A DNA stretch of 7,863 bases from contig JAHEFC010000034.1 of the NCBI GenBank assembly GCA_024640385.1, positions 2,646 to 10,508 on the forward strand. Reading direction: 5' to 3'. This document shows positions 1 through 6,641 of this stretch, one piece after another; position 1 is the first letter of the stretch, and every line of letters starts with the position of its first letter. The notes below the pieces were generated by a model. The model saw only the letters and a list, made by a program, of their open reading frames with translations, searched no databases and was not told the DNA's origin. This DNA is from Sphingobacteriales bacterium (GTDB lineage: Bacteria > Bacteroidota > Bacteroidia > Chitinophagales > Chitinophagaceae). Made by a program: the position numbers and the translations under genes.

Positions 1-18
1 TGTATTTTGTCTTCCCTA

Positions 19-1038
19 ATGAAGCTAATGAAGAGGATCACTTTTCTTGTTGTATGCTGTCTAAGCCTGACCCTGGTGAAAGCACAGGATCCTCATTTTT
101 CCCAATTCTATGCTTCCCCCCTGTCACTAAACCCTGCACTTACCGGCAGGTTCGACGGTAATTTCCGGCTTGCCGCCAATTACAGGAATCAATGGCCCAC
201 TATCAATAACGCATTTACTACGGCCACCGCTTCGATCGATATGCCCATCATGGTGAACAGGCTACCAGAGTTCGACACCTGGGGTGTGGGCCTGATCGGT
301 CTGGGTGACCAGAGCGGCAATAAAATACTGAGGAACAATTATATCGGTATATCAACGGCCTATAGCAAAGGCCTGGACGAAGACGGATTTCATCAACTCG
401 CCATAGGTTTTCAGGGTGTCTATGCCAATAAAAGGCTAGATGTTTCACTGGCCGATTTTGAAGACGAACTCACATCTTTCGGGTTCACAGGCGTAACATC
501 GGAAGTATTTAATAACGACCAGGTGGTAGTTAATTATTTTGACCTCAATGCGGGCATTCTTTACACCGGGAGCACCAATGGCTATAACAATTATTACCTA
601 GGGGTATCCATGTACCACGTGAATAAACCAAAGGAAAGCTTCCTGGGCGGAGATTATTTCCTGCAGCCCAGGCTTACCATTCATGGCGGTGGCTATACAC
701 CTATCGACGATAATAAAACCCTACATGCCAGCATCATGCATCAACGCCAGGCCGGCGCTTCAGAAACCATACTCGGAGGTGCTATCTCCATGAACCTGAA
801 TGGTGAAGAAGAAAAACCCACGGCTATTTATGCGGGTATGTGGTACAGGTTCAACGATGCCGTTATTCCTTATGTGGGGCTTGAAATCCAGAACTTCAGG
901 TTTGGACTTACATACGATGTAAATACCTCCTCTTTAAGCACTGCCTCCAACAGCCGGGGCGGAACAGAAATGTCTATTGTTTATATATACAAGCCCGGCG
1001 ATCCTTTACTCAAGAAAAATAACTGCCCGAAGTTCTAA
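19..1038 (+). CDS. PorP/SprF family type IX secretion-associated outer-membrane protein
   Basis: Predicted beta-barrel-like outer-membrane protein of the PorP/SprF family. Family members work with the type IX secretion/gliding machinery of Bacteroidota and often anchor large secreted adhesins. The 339-residue product has an N-terminal signal peptide (Lys/Arg, then a hydrophobic stretch, likely cleaved after VKA at about residue 22). The family hallmark follows at once: QDPHFSQFYASPLSLNPALTG, starting near residue 23, then RLAANYRNQW. The rest has alternating aromatic/polar segments typical of outer-membrane strands, and the protein ends in CPKF, a C-terminus I recall as common in this family. 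ATG at 19 was chosen; ATG at 28 is equally possible, and the frame stays open to the window edge through a TTG at 7. Family genes often lie downstream of a large gliding or adhesin gene, which here would be outside the window. Family assignment is firm; the secreted partner is unknown. Confidence 0.93.
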   Translation: MKLMKRITFLVVCCLSLTLVKAQDPHFSQFYASPLSLNPALTGRFDGNFRLAANYRNQWPTINNAFTTATASIDMPIMVNRLPEFDTWGVGLIGLGDQSGNKILRNNYIGISTAYSKGLDEDGFHQLAIGFQGVYANKRLDVSLADFEDELTSFGFTGVTSEVFNNDQVVVNYFDLNAGILYTGSTNGYNNYYLGVSMYHVNKPKESFLGGDYFLQPRLTIHGGGYTPIDDNKTLHASIMHQRQAGASETILGGAISMNLNGEEEKPTAIYAGMWYRFNDAVIPYVGLEIQNFRFGLTYDVNTSSLSTASNSRGGTEMSIVYIYKPGDPLLKKNNCPKF

Positions 1039-1074
1039 ATTAGCCAATTAGCTAATTAGTTAATTAGCTAATTG
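1038..1074. repeat. AT-rich tandem palindrome in a convergent gap
   Basis: The 12-bp perfect palindrome AATTAGCTAATT occurs at 1046-1057 and again at 1062-1073, spaced by AGTT. A partial copy (AATTAGC) lies just before, at 1038-1044. Together they form a perfect inverted repeat with 14-bp arms (1045-1058 and 1061-1074) and a 2-base centre. It lies between the converging stops of the PorP/SprF gene and the SLC13 gene, and the right arm includes the SLC13 stop codon (1064-1066) and its last codons. It could act as a two-way transcription terminator or a dispersed repeat. No T-run follows on either strand, so it is not a textbook intrinsic terminator. Confidence 0.85.
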
Positions 1075-2515
1075 CCATCAGTCTTGGTAACAGGTAATAA
1101 CAGAATAATACGATCAGTACAATCGAGATCAGGTTCATCACCAAACCCGCCTTCATCATATCTTTCATCCTGACATGCCCGCTGGCAAATACAATGGCAT
1201 TGGGAGGAGTACCCATTGGCATCATGGAGGCACAGCTTGCGGCCAGCGTCATGCCAATGCCAAGTACAAGAGGGTTCAGTCCTGCGGCCTGGGCTATACT
1301 GGTTACAACCGGTGCAAACACGATCACCTGTGCAATATTACTCATCACTTCGCTGAGAAAAATGGTAACAGTAGTGATCACGATCAGCAGTACAAAAAGA
1401 TCAGTTCCAGAATAACCGGCGATCCATTGGCCAAGCATATCCATCAGGCCGGCTTTTTCCATAGCGGTTGCGAGGGTTATACCCCCGCCAAACAACAGCA
1501 GAATGCCCCAAGCCATTTTACTGGTATCACTCCAGTTGAGAAGTTTAGTTCCATTGATCCCGGAAGGCACAATGAACAATAATAATGCACCCATAATGGC
1601 GATCATATTGTCGTCCAGCTTCACTATGCCCAACTGATTGATCAGGTCCCTGGTCATCCACATCAATGCCGTAAATAAAAAAACCACCAAAACGCGTTTC
1701 TCGGTTTTGGACAATGGACCTAAGGCTAGTAATTCGCTCCTGATCAGGGCCTGCATTTCCGGGCTGGAGGAGATCTTATTGGGAAACAGCATTTTTACAG
1801 AAACAAAATAGAGGCTGAACATCAGTATCAGAGCGATCGGCAGGCAAAGTACGGCCCAGTCGAAAAAAGAAATTTCGTAGTTGAATTTCTTACTGATATA
1901 GGAGATATAAGCCACATTGGGTGGGGTACCAATAATTGTTGCAATACCGCCAAAATTTGACGCATACGCTATGGCCAGCATAAGACAGAGGGAGAAATTC
2001 CGCATGGAGGTTCCATCTTTCCCGTCACCGATAACATTGATCACGGAGATAGCAATAGGGAACATCATCATGGTGGTTGCGGTGTTGCTGATCCACATAC
2101 TGATCAGGCCGGTAGCCAGTATAAATCCCAGGATGATCCTGTTGCCGCTGGTTCCGGTATAATTGACAATGCTGAGTGCAATACGCTTATGAAGATTCCA
2201 TTTTTCAATGGCAAGACCGATCATGAATCCACCCATGAAAAGAAAAACCACTTCATTGGCATACGGCGCTGTGGTTTCTTTTATGGTTGAGATCCCGAAC
2301 AGGGGGAAAAGCACAATGGGCAACAGCGCAACAACTGGCATGGGTAGGGCTTCTGTGATCCACCAGGTGATCATCAGTGTAGCTGCAGCAATTACCCTGC
2401 GGGCATTCTCGTCAAGGTGAAAAGGATTCAACACCCACATCAGAATGGACAAAGCCAACCCGGCGGATATTGCCAGGTAATGTCCATTTTTCGAGATAAA
2501 ACTTTCAGAACTCAA
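1064..2515 (-). CDS. SLC13/DASS family sodium:dicarboxylate (anion) symporter
   Basis: Inner-membrane transporter of the divalent anion:Na+ symporter family (SLC13, CitT, VcINDY), expected to import succinate, malate, citrate or similar carboxylates, or possibly sulfate. The 483-residue protein has many hydrophobic helices and the two-fold inverted family repeat. The first repeat has SNTATT at 143-148 and GTPPN at 196-200; the second has SNIAQV at 392-397 and MGTPPNA at 434-440. These hairpin motifs line the substrate and sodium sites in VcINDY. The second motif departs from the usual SN(T/V)AT form, so substrate cannot be read off. The start is TTG at 2515, overlapping the TGA of mpg as TTGA. 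No ATG or GTG lies between the upstream in-frame stop and this TTG, and the next ATG falls inside the first membrane helix. Likely translated by coupling to mpg. Family sure, substrate unknown. Confidence 0.93.
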   Translation of the reverse strand: MSSESFISKNGHYLAISAGLALSILMWVLNPFHLDENARRVIAAATLMITWWITEALPMPVVALLPIVLFPLFGISTIKETTAPYANEVVFLFMGGFMIGLAIEKWNLHKRIALSIVNYTGTSGNRIILGFILATGLISMWISNTATTMMMFPIAISVINVIGDGKDGTSMRNFSLCLMLAIAYASNFGGIATIIGTPPNVAYISYISKKFNYEISFFDWAVLCLPIALILMFSLYFVSVKMLFPNKISSSPEMQALIRSELLALGPLSKTEKRVLVVFLFTALMWMTRDLINQLGIVKLDDNMIAIMGALLLFIVPSGINGTKLLNWSDTSKMAWGILLLFGGGITLATAMEKAGLMDMLGQWIAGYSGTDLFVLLIVITTVTIFLSEVMSNIAQVIVFAPVVTSIAQAAGLNPLVLGIGMTLAASCASMMPMGTPPNAIVFASGHVRMKDMMKAGLVMNLISIVLIVLFCYYLLPRLMAIS

Positions 2516-3156
2516 CGTCTTGTAAATTTTGAAGTGAATGTTTTAGCACTGACATTTGGGTGATCCCTGATCACAAATCTGTATGGCAGCTTTGCATCTT
2601 CACCTGCATAATCAACACCAACCCTTGGGGTTGCCATGATCATGGAATCCTGAAAAGATATACCATAATCGGCAATGAACAGTTCGTCACTGCTCAAACT
2701 GGCTCCGGTATGCCTGGTAAGAATTCCCAGCGCCCTGCTCAGATTTCCCGGTCCTGAACCAATGCTGTGGTCCCATTTTTTCTTTCCGGCCCTTTGCTGC
2801 ATGATCTCCTTTCCATACAAGGGCTCTATGGCCCTGATTAGGATGGCATGAGGAATATCTTCCTGGTTGGTGACTACGTTGAACAGGTGATGAATCCCGT
2901 AACAGAGATACACATAGGCAACACCTCCGCGTGCAAACATCACTTCTGTTCTGGCAGTCCGCCTATTGCCGTATGCATGAGATGCCCTGTCGTCCACGCC
3001 CCGATATGCCTCCGTTTCCACGATCATCCCCGCAGTGAATTCCCCATCGAAATGGCTGACCAGCAATTTGCCCAGCAGCGACTTCGCCGTATTGACTACA
3101 TCATCACTGAGATAAAAGGCCGGTTCAAGTTTACTGTATTTGAGCAGCAAATTCAC
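2512..3156 (-). CDS. mpg: DNA-3-methyladenine glycosylase (AAG/MPG family)
   Basis: Base-excision-repair enzyme that removes alkylated and deaminated purines (3-methyladenine, 7-methylguanine, hypoxanthine) from DNA, leaving an abasic site. The 214-residue length is normal for bacterial members of the AAG family. Comparing with human AAG, all key active-site residues are visible: catalytic Glu at 49 in VETEAY, Tyr 51, His 60 in ASHAY, the stacking and intercalating tyrosines 83 and 86 in YVYLCYG, and Asn 93 in FNVV. GSGPGNLSRALGI, a family motif, follows near residue 132. The start is GTG at 3156; no ATG exists in frame between the upstream stop (3196-3198) and this codon. It is the first gene of a two-gene unit, its stop overlapping the start of the SLC13 transporter by 4 nt. 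No functional link between repair and carboxylate uptake is evident. Function is confident; the exact start less so. Confidence 0.95.
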   Translation of the reverse strand: MNLLLKYSKLEPAFYLSDDVVNTAKSLLGKLLVSHFDGEFTAGMIVETEAYRGVDDRASHAYGNRRTARTEVMFARGGVAYVYLCYGIHHLFNVVTNQEDIPHAILIRAIEPLYGKEIMQQRAGKKKWDHSIGSGPGNLSRALGILTRHTGASLSSDELFIADYGISFQDSMIMATPRVGVDYAGEDAKLPYRFVIRDHPNVSAKTFTSKFTRR

Positions 3157-3164
3157 TATGTTTG
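3157..3164 (+). promoter_or_regulatory. Candidate Bacteroidota -7 box upstream of the EI24 gene
   Basis: TATGTTTG is an exact match to the Bacteroidota -7 consensus TAnnTTTG. It lies in the 35-bp gap between the divergent mpg and EI24-like genes and would place the start of transcription some 20 bases before the TTG at 3192. A TTTG at 3139-3142 is the nearest -33-like element, but its 14-base spacing is shorter than usual. The match is seen directly; promoter activity is inferred. Confidence 0.4.
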
Positions 3165-3191
3165 AAATGTAGAAGTAAAATACGATAATGC

Positions 3192-3974
3192 TTGCTTAAA
3201 GAAATCGTCATAGCCATACAATCCTACGGGAAGGCTCACCAGTTCATTCGTCAACACAATTTATGGCGATGGATCATCATTCCCGGCATTATCTATGCCC
3301 TGCTGTTCGGGGTGAGCATGTATTTTTTTGGTAAAACAGCTACAGGCGTGATTGAATATCTGACCAACGCAACGGGCATGAGGGAGTGGATACAAAAGCT
3401 TCAGAACTCTTTCATGGGATTCCTGTTTACCGTGGCCGGTGTTATTTTATGGATCATCCTGATGTTCTTCTATTTTTCCTTGTTTAAATACATATGGCTG
3501 ATCCTCGGATCGCCCATCTTCGCGTACCTGAGTGAAAAAACCGAAGCCATCATTGAAGGAAAAGATTACCCTTTCAACCTGAAACAACTTTTCAAAGATG
3601 CATTCAGGGGTGTCAAAATGGCCCTGAGAAACAGCTTATGGCAAACTGTTTATACCATCTCCATCCTGATCCTTTCCCTCATCCCCTTGATCGGGTGGGC
3701 CACGCCGATACTCGCCATGTTTGTTGAATGCTATTATTATGGCTTCTCCATGCTGGACTACAGCTTCGAACGGAATAAACTCAATATGCAGCAAAGCATA
3801 GAGTTTACAGGACGTCATAAAGGACTGGCCATAGGAAACGGCATGGTCTTCTACCTGATGCATGGATTCATTTTCGTAGGCTGGGTGTTTGCGCCGGCCT
3901 ATGCTGTGATCGCTGCCACCATCAGCATACTGGATCAGAAAAAGCATATCCCAACCCATACAGTTTCTGCCTGA
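3192..3974 (+). CDS. EI24 domain-containing (CysZ-like) membrane protein
   Basis: Multi-pass inner-membrane protein of the EI24 family, which also contains the sulfate permease CysZ of proteobacteria. In Bacteroidota the role is not established. The 260-residue product has hydrophobic segments near 28-46, 75-105, 150-185 and 216-246. It also carries the family-like motif GSPIFAYLSEKTE (106-118), just after the second segment, and a WATPILAMFVECYYYGFSMLDY stretch beginning at 169. The start appears to be TTG at 3192 (reading M-L-K-E-I): an in-frame TAA at 3186 lies just upstream, and the first internal ATG would remove the first membrane helix. An ATG at 3188 is one frame away and stops after three codons, so a one-base sequence error is possible. 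It overlaps the methyltransferase gene as TGATG, so the two are probably cotranslated. Sulfate transport should not be assumed from the CysZ resemblance, as no cys genes are nearby. Confidence 0.88.
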   Translation: MLKEIVIAIQSYGKAHQFIRQHNLWRWIIIPGIIYALLFGVSMYFFGKTATGVIEYLTNATGMREWIQKLQNSFMGFLFTVAGVILWIILMFFYFSLFKYIWLILGSPIFAYLSEKTEAIIEGKDYPFNLKQLFKDAFRGVKMALRNSLWQTVYTISILILSLIPLIGWATPILAMFVECYYYGFSMLDYSFERNKLNMQQSIEFTGRHKGLAIGNGMVFYLMHGFIFVGWVFAPAYAVIAATISILDQKKHIPTHTVSA

Positions 3975-4666
3975 TGAGTACCACGGTATACCTGATCCCC
4001 TGCCCTATTGCCGAAGACGCCCTTCACACCCTTTCACCACAGATCGTTGAAGCAGTAAAGCAATGTGAGGTTTTCTTTGTTGAAAATGAAAGATCGGCAA
4101 GGAGGTTCCTGAAAAAGATCTGGAAGGAAATGGTGATCGATGATTATAAATGGTATGTGATCCAGGATAATAATTCACCGCATATTTTCGGTCAGCACGC
4201 CAAAGCAGGAAGGAAGATCGGCATCATCAGTGAAGCGGGCTGCCCGGGCGTGGCCGATCCCGGCCAGGATCTTGTGGCTGTTGCCCAGGAACTGAAGCTG
4301 CAGGTAGTACCTTTGGTAGGACCCAGTTCGATCCTGCTTGCCCTGATGGCCAGCGGCATGAATGGACAACAGTTCTGTTTCCACGGGTATTTGCCCATTG
4401 ACAGTGCGCTTCGCGTCAAGGCCCTGAAAGAACTGGAAGCTGAAACCAGGCGAAAAGGCACTACGCACCTTTTCATTGAAACACCCTACCGCAACAACCA
4501 GATGCTGGATTCGATACTGAAAAACCTTCAGCAGGATCTTCGTTTATGCATAGCCGTGAATATCACCGGCAAGGATGAATCCATCATCACGAGAACATTG
4601 GGTGAATGGAGGAAGAACATTCCGGAACTGCATAAGAAGACGGTCATATTTTTACTGGGGAAATAA
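3974..4666 (+). CDS. RsmI-like SAM-dependent methyltransferase (TP-methylase fold)
   Basis: Predicted S-adenosylmethionine-dependent methyltransferase of the tetrapyrrole-methylase superfamily, closest to RsmI, which 2'-O-methylates C1402 of 16S rRNA. The 230-residue protein shows the conserved RsmI-type blocks: GIISEAGCPGVADPG at 83-97, VPLVGPSS at 112-119, FCFHGYLP at 134-141 and FIETPYRN at 167-174. It differs from classical RsmI in two ways. The N-terminus reads VYLIPCPIAEDAL instead of the usual PTPIGNLxDIT, and it ends after the methylase domain, about 50 residues short of the usual 275-290, so the small C-terminal domain is missing. It is therefore better treated as a Bacteroidota RsmI paralogue of unproven target than as RsmI itself. 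ATG at 3974 shares one base with the preceding TGA. Fold and chemistry are confident, substrate is not. Confidence 0.9.
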   Translation: MSTTVYLIPCPIAEDALHTLSPQIVEAVKQCEVFFVENERSARRFLKKIWKEMVIDDYKWYVIQDNNSPHIFGQHAKAGRKIGIISEAGCPGVADPGQDLVAVAQELKLQVVPLVGPSSILLALMASGMNGQQFCFHGYLPIDSALRVKALKELEAETRRKGTTHLFIETPYRNNQMLDSILKNLQQDLRLCIAVNITGKDESIITRTLGEWRKNIPELHKKTVIFLLGK

Positions 4667-4674
4667 CCCGATTA

Positions 4675-4753
4675 AGAGAGTCAGAGAGCCAGAGAGGCAG
4701 AGAGGCAGAATTCCCATTCCTATCCCTCTGCCTCTCAGACTCTCTGCCTCTCT
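4675..4753. repeat. Opposed 8-bp purine-rich tandem arrays forming a long hairpin
   Basis: The left arm is four copies of an 8-bp unit AGAGAGNC at 4675-4706 (central letters TC, CC, GC, GC). The right arm, read on the minus strand from 4753, is AGAGAGGC, AGAGAGTC, TGAGAGGC and a partial AGAGGG. The arms 4675-4702 and 4726-4753 pair at 25 of 28 positions around a loop of about 23 bases. The element fills most of the gap between the converging stops of the RsmI-like gene (4666) and the M28 peptidase gene (4759). A two-way terminator is plausible by position, but no T-run follows the stem on either strand. It could equally be a dispersed repeat. Confidence 0.88.
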
Positions 4754-4758
4754 AAAAA

Positions 4759-6138
4759 TCAATTCCCGTACTTATCAACCATGTAAAGAAACGCCGCCAT
4801 CACCCCCGCGCCGAGATGAAGCTCCCTGCGGCTGACATTTTCAAATACATCTAAAGCAGAATGGTGAATGTCGAAATAACGTTGTGAATCGGGCGTCAGG
4901 CTGGACATGACCGTGCCTAATTTACTCAGCGGACCGATGTCGGCGCCACCGCCGCCATTACTGATCTCTTCTATGCCATATGGGCGGAACAAAGGTGACC
5001 AGGCCTTCATCCTGGCAGTCTTTGCCGAATCCGGGCTGCTCACCCCGATACCCCTGGGAACAAATCCGCCTTCATCGGATTCCATGGCCAGAATATATTT
5101 CTTCTTATCCTGTGCTGCCAGTTCTGCATATTTGGTGCCACCACGCAGTCCGTTTTCTTCGTTCTGGAACATCACCGCACGAATGGTACGTTTTGGACGG
5201 ATGCCAAGATCTTTGAACACCCTGATCACTTCCATGCTTTGTACGCAACCAGAACCATCATCATTGGCTCCTTCTGCAAGATCCCAACTGTCAATATGCC
5301 CGCCAACCGTGATCACCTCATCAGGAAACTCAGAACCCCTGATCTCTCCAACCACGTTATGCGAAAGCACATCGGGCTGCATGCCACATTCAGCTTTGAG
5401 ATAAACCTCGGATGCCATTCTTTTTTTGAGCGCCGAACTCAATACATCAGCATCATTGGTACTGATCGCTACTGCAGGGATCTTTGCGTAGGCCGTATCG
5501 TATCTCATGGCCCCGGTATGCGGAAAATCATCCGGATTAGAAGCCAGCGACCTGATAATTACTGCTACTGCACCATATTTTGCAGCACGCGAAGCTCCCC
5601 CTCCCCTGTATTTACCGGCGTCGCTATATGCCAAAAAGGTTTTAATATATCGCGGATTCATGGGATAATTATAAAAAACGATCTTACCCCTGACCTGGTC
5701 TTTCATCCTCTCCAGTTCATCAAAATCTTTTACTTCAATCACTGTGGCTGTCAGGCCCTTTGCCGAAGTACCTTCGGAATTACCCAGGGCAGTAATTTTT
5801 AGCGGTTGCCCCTTGCCGTTAGCCATCACCAGGCTGGCGGTGTCCCTGCCCTTCCTGACCCATTTGGGAACCATGCATTCCTGGAGATATACCGTATCAG
5901 CTCCCATCTCCCGCATCATGCGGGCAGTTTCTTTGACAGCCATAGCGCCCTGGGGTGAGCCCGACAGCCTGGGGCCTATTTTTTTGCAGATGAATCTCAG
6001 GTTCTCATATGCCTTGCCCCTGATCAGCACATCTTCAACGATCTGGCGGATCACAACGGAATCTTCCTGTGCACTGGAAAATAATGGAAATAACAGCCCT
6101 GCCAGGACTGCCGCTACTAATCTTTTCATGTTTTGCAT
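4759..6138 (-). CDS. Secreted M28 metallopeptidase, carboxypeptidase Q-like, with PA domain
   Basis: Predicted exported zinc peptidase of family M28 resembling mammalian carboxypeptidase Q (plasma glutamate carboxypeptidase), which hydrolyses dipeptides. The 459-residue protein begins with a signal peptide (MKRLVAAVLAGLL, likely cleaved after SSA at residue 23), so it acts in the periplasm or outside. A protease-associated (PA) domain occupies roughly 125-245. The catalytic domain follows with a full di-zinc set: His 281 in GGHIDSWD, Asp 293 in ANDDGSG, the Glu 327-Glu 328 pair in QNEENG, Asp 355 in MESDEGG, and the His 425-His 426 pair in DIHHSALDVF. The order and wording of these motifs, including GGHxDSWD and LGIRPKRT, match carboxypeptidase Q closely. 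ATG at 6138 directly abuts the preceding TAA; ATG at 6129 (three codons in) is an alternative leaving 9 bases. It forms an operon with the upstream small membrane protein. Family confident, natural substrate unknown. Confidence 0.94.
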   Translation of the reverse strand: MQNMKRLVAAVLAGLLFPLFSSAQEDSVVIRQIVEDVLIRGKAYENLRFICKKIGPRLSGSPQGAMAVKETARMMREMGADTVYLQECMVPKWVRKGRDTASLVMANGKGQPLKITALGNSEGTSAKGLTATVIEVKDFDELERMKDQVRGKIVFYNYPMNPRYIKTFLAYSDAGKYRGGGASRAAKYGAVAVIIRSLASNPDDFPHTGAMRYDTAYAKIPAVAISTNDADVLSSALKKRMASEVYLKAECGMQPDVLSHNVVGEIRGSEFPDEVITVGGHIDSWDLAEGANDDGSGCVQSMEVIRVFKDLGIRPKRTIRAVMFQNEENGLRGGTKYAELAAQDKKKYILAMESDEGGFVPRGIGVSSPDSAKTARMKAWSPLFRPYGIEEISNGGGGADIGPLSKLGTVMSSLTPDSQRYFDIHHSALDVFENVSRRELHLGAGVMAAFLYMVDKYGN

Positions 6139-6513
6139 TTACTTATAATCAGAAATCGAGATCACACTGTCTACAATATAATTGCTGTGCCCGCGCCAGG
6201 GTAAAGCACCCTGGTATTCTTTATAATGCAGGTTGATGACTTTGCCCTCGTTGGACATCAGCTTGTTGGCTATCTCTTCATTAGCCACGGAGAAATCAAA
6301 CTCATAAGACTGGATGGTGTTAGGGGTTTTGGAACGAAGGCCGGACTGCACCAGTTTTCCCTCCCAGGTTTTAAAAACATACCCCTTTTTCACCAGGAAA
6401 TTCAGCTCTCCTGCTTTGGCTCCTTCCCCAAAAACAAAATAATATTTCCAGTAAACGAATGCTCCCAATACCAGGATCAGGATCAGCAGTAACCAGGTCA
6501 TGAACTTTCCCAT
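6139..6513 (-). CDS. Uncharacterised small membrane-anchored protein
   Basis: A 124-residue protein with one strongly hydrophobic N-terminal helix (about residues 5-22, WLLLILILVLGAFVYW) followed by a roughly 100-residue soluble domain, probably on the periplasmic side. The soluble part contains FGEGAKAGEL, KKGYVFKTWEGKL, YEFDFSVANEEIANKL and a C-terminal LHYKEYQGALPWRGHSNYIVDSV block. I recognise this as a small protein type widespread in Bacteroidota, and I recall relatives carrying the label 6-phosphogluconate dehydrogenase. That label is not supported here: the protein is far too short and shows no nucleotide-binding motif. Function is unknown. ATG at 6513 was chosen; the frame can be extended three codons to a TTG at 6522, which adds nothing recognisable. 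Its TAA is directly followed by the ATG of the M28 peptidase, so the two are almost certainly cotranscribed. Confidence 0.85.
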   Translation of the reverse strand: MGKFMTWLLLILILVLGAFVYWKYYFVFGEGAKAGELNFLVKKGYVFKTWEGKLVQSGLRSKTPNTIQSYEFDFSVANEEIANKLMSNEGKVINLHYKEYQGALPWRGHSNYIVDSVISISDYK

Positions 6514-6629
6514 ACGTAACAATTATGGGTGAAAAATACTGAATGATCGCGAAAATTAGGGTAAAGGCCCATAAAATGAATCGTTTTTCCAACCCAGCGC
6601 CCGGGCAATCTACCTTATCCACTAATCTG

Positions 6630-6637
6630 TATCTTCG
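6630..6637 (+). promoter_or_regulatory. Candidate -7 box immediately before bshA
   Basis: TATCTTCG differs at one base from the Bacteroidota -7 consensus TAnnTTTG and ends only four bases before the bshA ATG at 6642. If used, transcription would begin at or very near the start codon, giving an almost leaderless mRNA. No clear -33 TTG is seen at the usual distance, so this is a weak call. Confidence 0.3.
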
Positions 6638-6641
6638 TATC

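Noticed and set aside
1175..1582. 135-codon plus-strand open frame opposite the SLC13 gene
   Set aside because: Its low-complexity His/Lys/Gln-rich translation mirrors hydrophobic codons of the real transporter read backwards.
1130..2110. Repeated CTGATCAGG / GATCAGG-like words across the SLC13 gene
   Set aside because: They fall in coding sequence and are explained by frequent Leu, Ile and Asp codon pairs (CTG, ATC, GAT), with no regular spacing.
3188..3199. ATG mini-frame (M-L-A-stop) before the EI24 gene
   Set aside because: Three codons is too short to call a leader peptide; it is more likely chance or a one-base error affecting the EI24 start.
4575..4835. 86-codon plus-strand frame running through the purine-rich hairpin
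   Set aside because: It starts inside the methyltransferase in another frame, and its Arg/Pro-rich translation comes from the repeat itself.
5239..5802. 187-codon plus-strand open frame opposite the M28 peptidase gene
   Set aside because: It is antisense to conserved catalytic and PA-domain sequence, the translation looks random, and no start context or family is seen.
6543..6641. 33-residue N-terminal extension of BshA
   Set aside because: The family begins at MNIGI; the extension has no signal or domain and covers the divergent promoter region.
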